64,000 nucleotides of DNA from Terebella lapidaria (lineage: Eukaryota > Annelida > Polychaeta > Terebellida > Terebellidae), in the NCBI GenBank assembly GCA_949152475.1, contig OX424563.1, positions 21,983,001 through 22,047,000 of the forward strand, given 5' to 3'. Below the pieces are notes generated by a model that searched no databases, was not told where the DNA came from, and saw nothing but the letters and a program-made list of their open reading frames with translations. The position numbers and the translations under genes are program-made. Shown one piece after another: positions 61,825 through 64,000 of the stretch. Positions within the stretch are counted from its first letter, which is position 1; every line of letters starts with the position of its first letter.

Positions 61825-62539
61825 GGACTGATTGCACATAACATACCAGTGACGGCAGTGAGGCACTTTCCGATTGACTTATAGTGTGAATGTAAAGGTA
61901 ACAAAATCACCAAGATAATACAAATACAATGACCTAAAACTTGGCTAGCACACACACGTATACTCATGGATGATGAACCGAGATATGATTTCATAAATAA
62001 CATCGCGGAAGCTGTGCAATTGATGATTAGATAAATAATTTTATACGTTTCACCAAAACGAACATTCGTGTGTTCCGCTTGACAAAACCCTAGCTGCTGC
62101 GTATATGTATATTTTGTTGTGGTCAAAATAATGAGAATATCTAGGGCTATATTTTCTGTGAGATGAATACAATAAACGGAACATTCTTAATCCCAAACAC
62201 CTCGGTGCACCCGAGTGCATATCACCCGTGAGTTTTACTGGCCTCACTAGATATTTCCTGTACAGCATAATCCTTTCACTCGCCCTGTTCTAAATGTACT
62301 TTGTCTACTGAGAAATAGGTCGGAAAATGAAAACGATGATTTTAACAGATTTAACATTGTTTAGTAAGAAACGGAGTCTCGGTTGGTAATCCTTGATGGC
62401 TAACAATCAGAAAGTCAAAGTTTCACGTTGATTGGAAGTTTGTAAATGTATGAATTTGTTACCTTTATATTTACATTATAAGTGAGTGTACAGCTGGTCA
62501 ATACCAGGTTCATGATAATTACATGCAATCAATCCTTAA
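61821..62539. mobile_element. TTAA-flanked non-autonomous DNA transposon
   Basis: The element body (61,825-62,535, 711 bp) lies between TTAA at 61,821 and TTAA at 62,536. Its ends are imperfect inverted repeats: GGACTGATTGCACAT on the left and, read inward, GGATTGATTGCATGT on the right. The next D copy keeps the empty site as CTGATTAAACTGCACTC (TTAA at 63,738). TTAA target duplication is the signature of piggyBac-type and a few other transposases. No transposase frame is present; frames of 72-101 codons inside are not recognised. Confidence 0.88.
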
Positions 62540-62970
62540 ACTGCACTCTTCCTGTTGAATATCATATTCTCAACTTCATTGTGGTACCCATAGTCAACGT
62601 GGAACCAATACCCAAGTATAAAGTATTCCAAGCGGGCAAAACCGAGTCCGTTATCGAATCTCAAAGACGAATGATAGATTAAATGGACACTTTTTTTAGC
62701 ATAAACAAGGCACTTTAAAAATGCTGTATATGGCTGTGAGGATGTGAAATGAGGCAGTTCGGAAAGATTGAGCATTTTCTGTTCCACTAGTGGTACCAAT
62801 CATGAATTCAAAATATTATTTCGCCACTTCATGAGAAATCCTGAGAGTTTTGTTTCAATTGTGTCAATTTGTACGAACACTGAACTATTTGACATGGGTT
62901 TCCAATTTGAATCTAACCAATGCCAAGTGCAGCAGGTGTCGCGCCTGCTGAATTTAATCACGTAATATTC
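62536..62970. repeat. D module copy 5, right part
   Basis: Continues the host D module after the insertion (AACTGCACTCTTCCTGTTGA). It matches 63,738-64,000 closely and ends before GAGAAACATTGAAGTATATA, where copy 6 begins. Confidence 0.8.
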
Positions 62971-64000
62971 CAACGAGAAACATTGAAGTATATATTTCTT
63001 TGCTCAATTGGATGAGATGCTACAATCTCAATATTTTCGTGCAGAATGATACTTTCTCTTCGTATTCATCACAGCGACTTAAAGTAGATTTGTTTGTGAT
63101 CACTTGCCGACATTAACATAAAAGCAAACACATACCAAGCATCGTTTCACATTTATTAATAACGTCAATTATGGTGCTACACTCCCAGGACAATTTCGTG
63201 GTAATGTGACTGAATGTTGTTTGTTTGCCAAACAATCATGGTATGTACATTCCCGTGGCTATTCTTTGCTAAATATTGGACATTGTTAAGTATATTGAGT
63301 AATTGCGTTGTCGCCCAGCAAGAACCGTTCAACTTTTGAGCATAGATGTACACTAAAATGACATAAAATGCCTGGCAAAATGACATCATTTATTTTCATA
63401 TCAGTACTTTCTTAGTTTGTCCGTAAATATCAGCCATGTTAATGAACTAGCTTTGGCATTCTGAATCTTCTTACATGTGTATTTGCAGGTCTTTGTGGTG
63501 ATTAATTACATAGCCTCGTTTGGAATTGGTTGTCACTATTCACATCCGCTATGACGAGATAAATCAAGCGTTGCTTCTGGTTCATGGCTCTGCCAACGCT
63601 GTGGTATTTATGCTAATCTGGCTAATCTCCCTGATAAATGTACATGATGATATTACCCTTTCTGATGACGTAGGGAGTGACGCTCTATTGTTGGTTCCTC
63701 AGTCTTGTTGCATCACTAATGTATAGTTTTTTTCTGATTAAACTGCACTCTTCCTGTTGAATATCATATTCTCAACTTTATTGTGGTACCCATGATAGTC
63801 AACGTAGAACCTATAGTCAAGTATAAAGTATTCCAAGCGGGCAAAACCGAGTCCGTTATCGAATCTCAAAGACGAATGATTGATTACATCGACACTTTTT
63901 TTTTGCATAAACAAGGCACTTTAAAAAATGCCGTATATGGCTGTGAGGATGTGAGATGAGGCATTTCGGAAAAAATGAGCATTTTCTGTTCCATTAGTGG
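62970..64000. repeat. D module copy 6, cut by window end
   Basis: Close tandem copy of D5 with O element ATTAATTA near 63,501 and the empty TTAA site at 63,738. The frame from TTGGAATTGG at 63,520 is open for 68 codons but starts at TTG and is stopped early in older copies. Confidence 0.8.

Larger units (their letters stand above)
35047..63560 (+). promoter_or_regulatory. O element: 16 copies of an octamer/ATTAATTA cluster
   Basis: Consensus: TGTATTTGCATGTCTTGG, then GTGATTAATTACAG, TTGGAATTG and TTGTCACT, then TGACGTGGGAAATGG and ATATGCAAATCTGGCTAATC. Copies lie near 35,047; 36,430; 38,090; 40,700; 43,313; 44,740; 47,085; 48,535; 50,968; 52,565; 54,150; 55,207; 57,350; 59,120; 61,560 and 63,477. 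ATTTGCAT and ATGCAAAT are POU octamers, ATTAATTA is a homeodomain-type site and TGACGTGG is CRE-like; these are established motif meanings. That the cluster is a functional enhancer is inference. Confidence 0.4.
33640..64000. repeat. Region C higher-order array
   Basis: A chain of related modules runs to the window end: U1-P1-E1-O1-E2-O2, U2-P2-E3-O3, inverted S, T1-D1(O4)-E4, U3-P3-E5-O5-E6-O6-S1, U4-P4-E7-O7-E8-O8-S2-T2-D2(O9), E9-O10-S3-T3-D3(O11), E10-O12-S4-T4-D4(O13), E11-O14-S5-T5-D5(O15)-D6(O16). U modules start with an A-rich tract and CAGGTGACTAACC. No frame survives in all copies of any module. Confidence 0.75.

Noticed and set aside
54201-63726. 65-68 codon frames starting at TTGGAATTGG in D modules
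   Set aside because: They begin at TTG and not ATG. Copies in D1 and D2 stop after about 31 codons and the O elements elsewhere stop within about 11.
1-64000. CRISPR array, operon or prokaryotic system
   Set aside because: No evenly spaced direct repeats with unique spacers, no dense coding and no ribosome-binding sites. The SINE and overall structure are those of an animal genome.

Overview
The window looks like non-coding, repeat-built DNA from an animal genome. It is AT-rich, CpG is present, and it holds a tRNA-derived SINE with target-site duplications, a TTAA-flanked non-autonomous DNA transposon, microsatellites and homopolymer runs. A marine invertebrate is the best guess (inference, low confidence); I cannot name the species. 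No open frame is convincing as a protein. The longest is 173 codons, and frames that recur between copies differ mainly at amino-acid-changing positions and are broken in sister copies. No RNA gene other than the SINE head was recognised.

Layout. Region A (1-14,000) holds three copies of a 1.6-2.5 kb block (1,300-3,010; 5,860-8,060; 8,325-10,800), three copies of a second block (3,040-3,760; 11,150-12,020; 12,180-13,710), a 71-bp tandem array, a LINE-like 3' tail and a foldback element. Region B (14,000-33,015) is three tandem segmental copies of a 5.6-7.2 kb unit. Two young insertions mark single copies: a composite foldback/TIR insertion at 22,546-23,203 and a SINE at 31,852-32,148. A single-copy GC-richer stretch (33,016-33,640) separates B from C. 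Region C (33,640-64,000) is a long higher-order array. Its modules, named here, are: P (promoter-like, 4 copies), E (11 copies, with a splice-donor-like edge on the minus strand), O (16 copies of an octamer/ATTAATTA element), S (5 direct copies and 1 inverted), T (5 copies) and D (6 copies). The order is roughly U-P-E-O-E-O-S-T-D, with losses.

The modules do not form an operon or pathway. What ties the window together is descent. A 16-bp core close to GATTTCATKCATGACC recurs 12 times across A, B and C, so all three regions may share an old ancestor. Paralogous copies serve as built-in empty-site controls, which lets several insertions, a microinversion, deletions and a recent 3.77-kb tandem duplication be read from this window alone. 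All repeat assignments come from reading by eye; no alignment or database search was run, and block edges are approximate.
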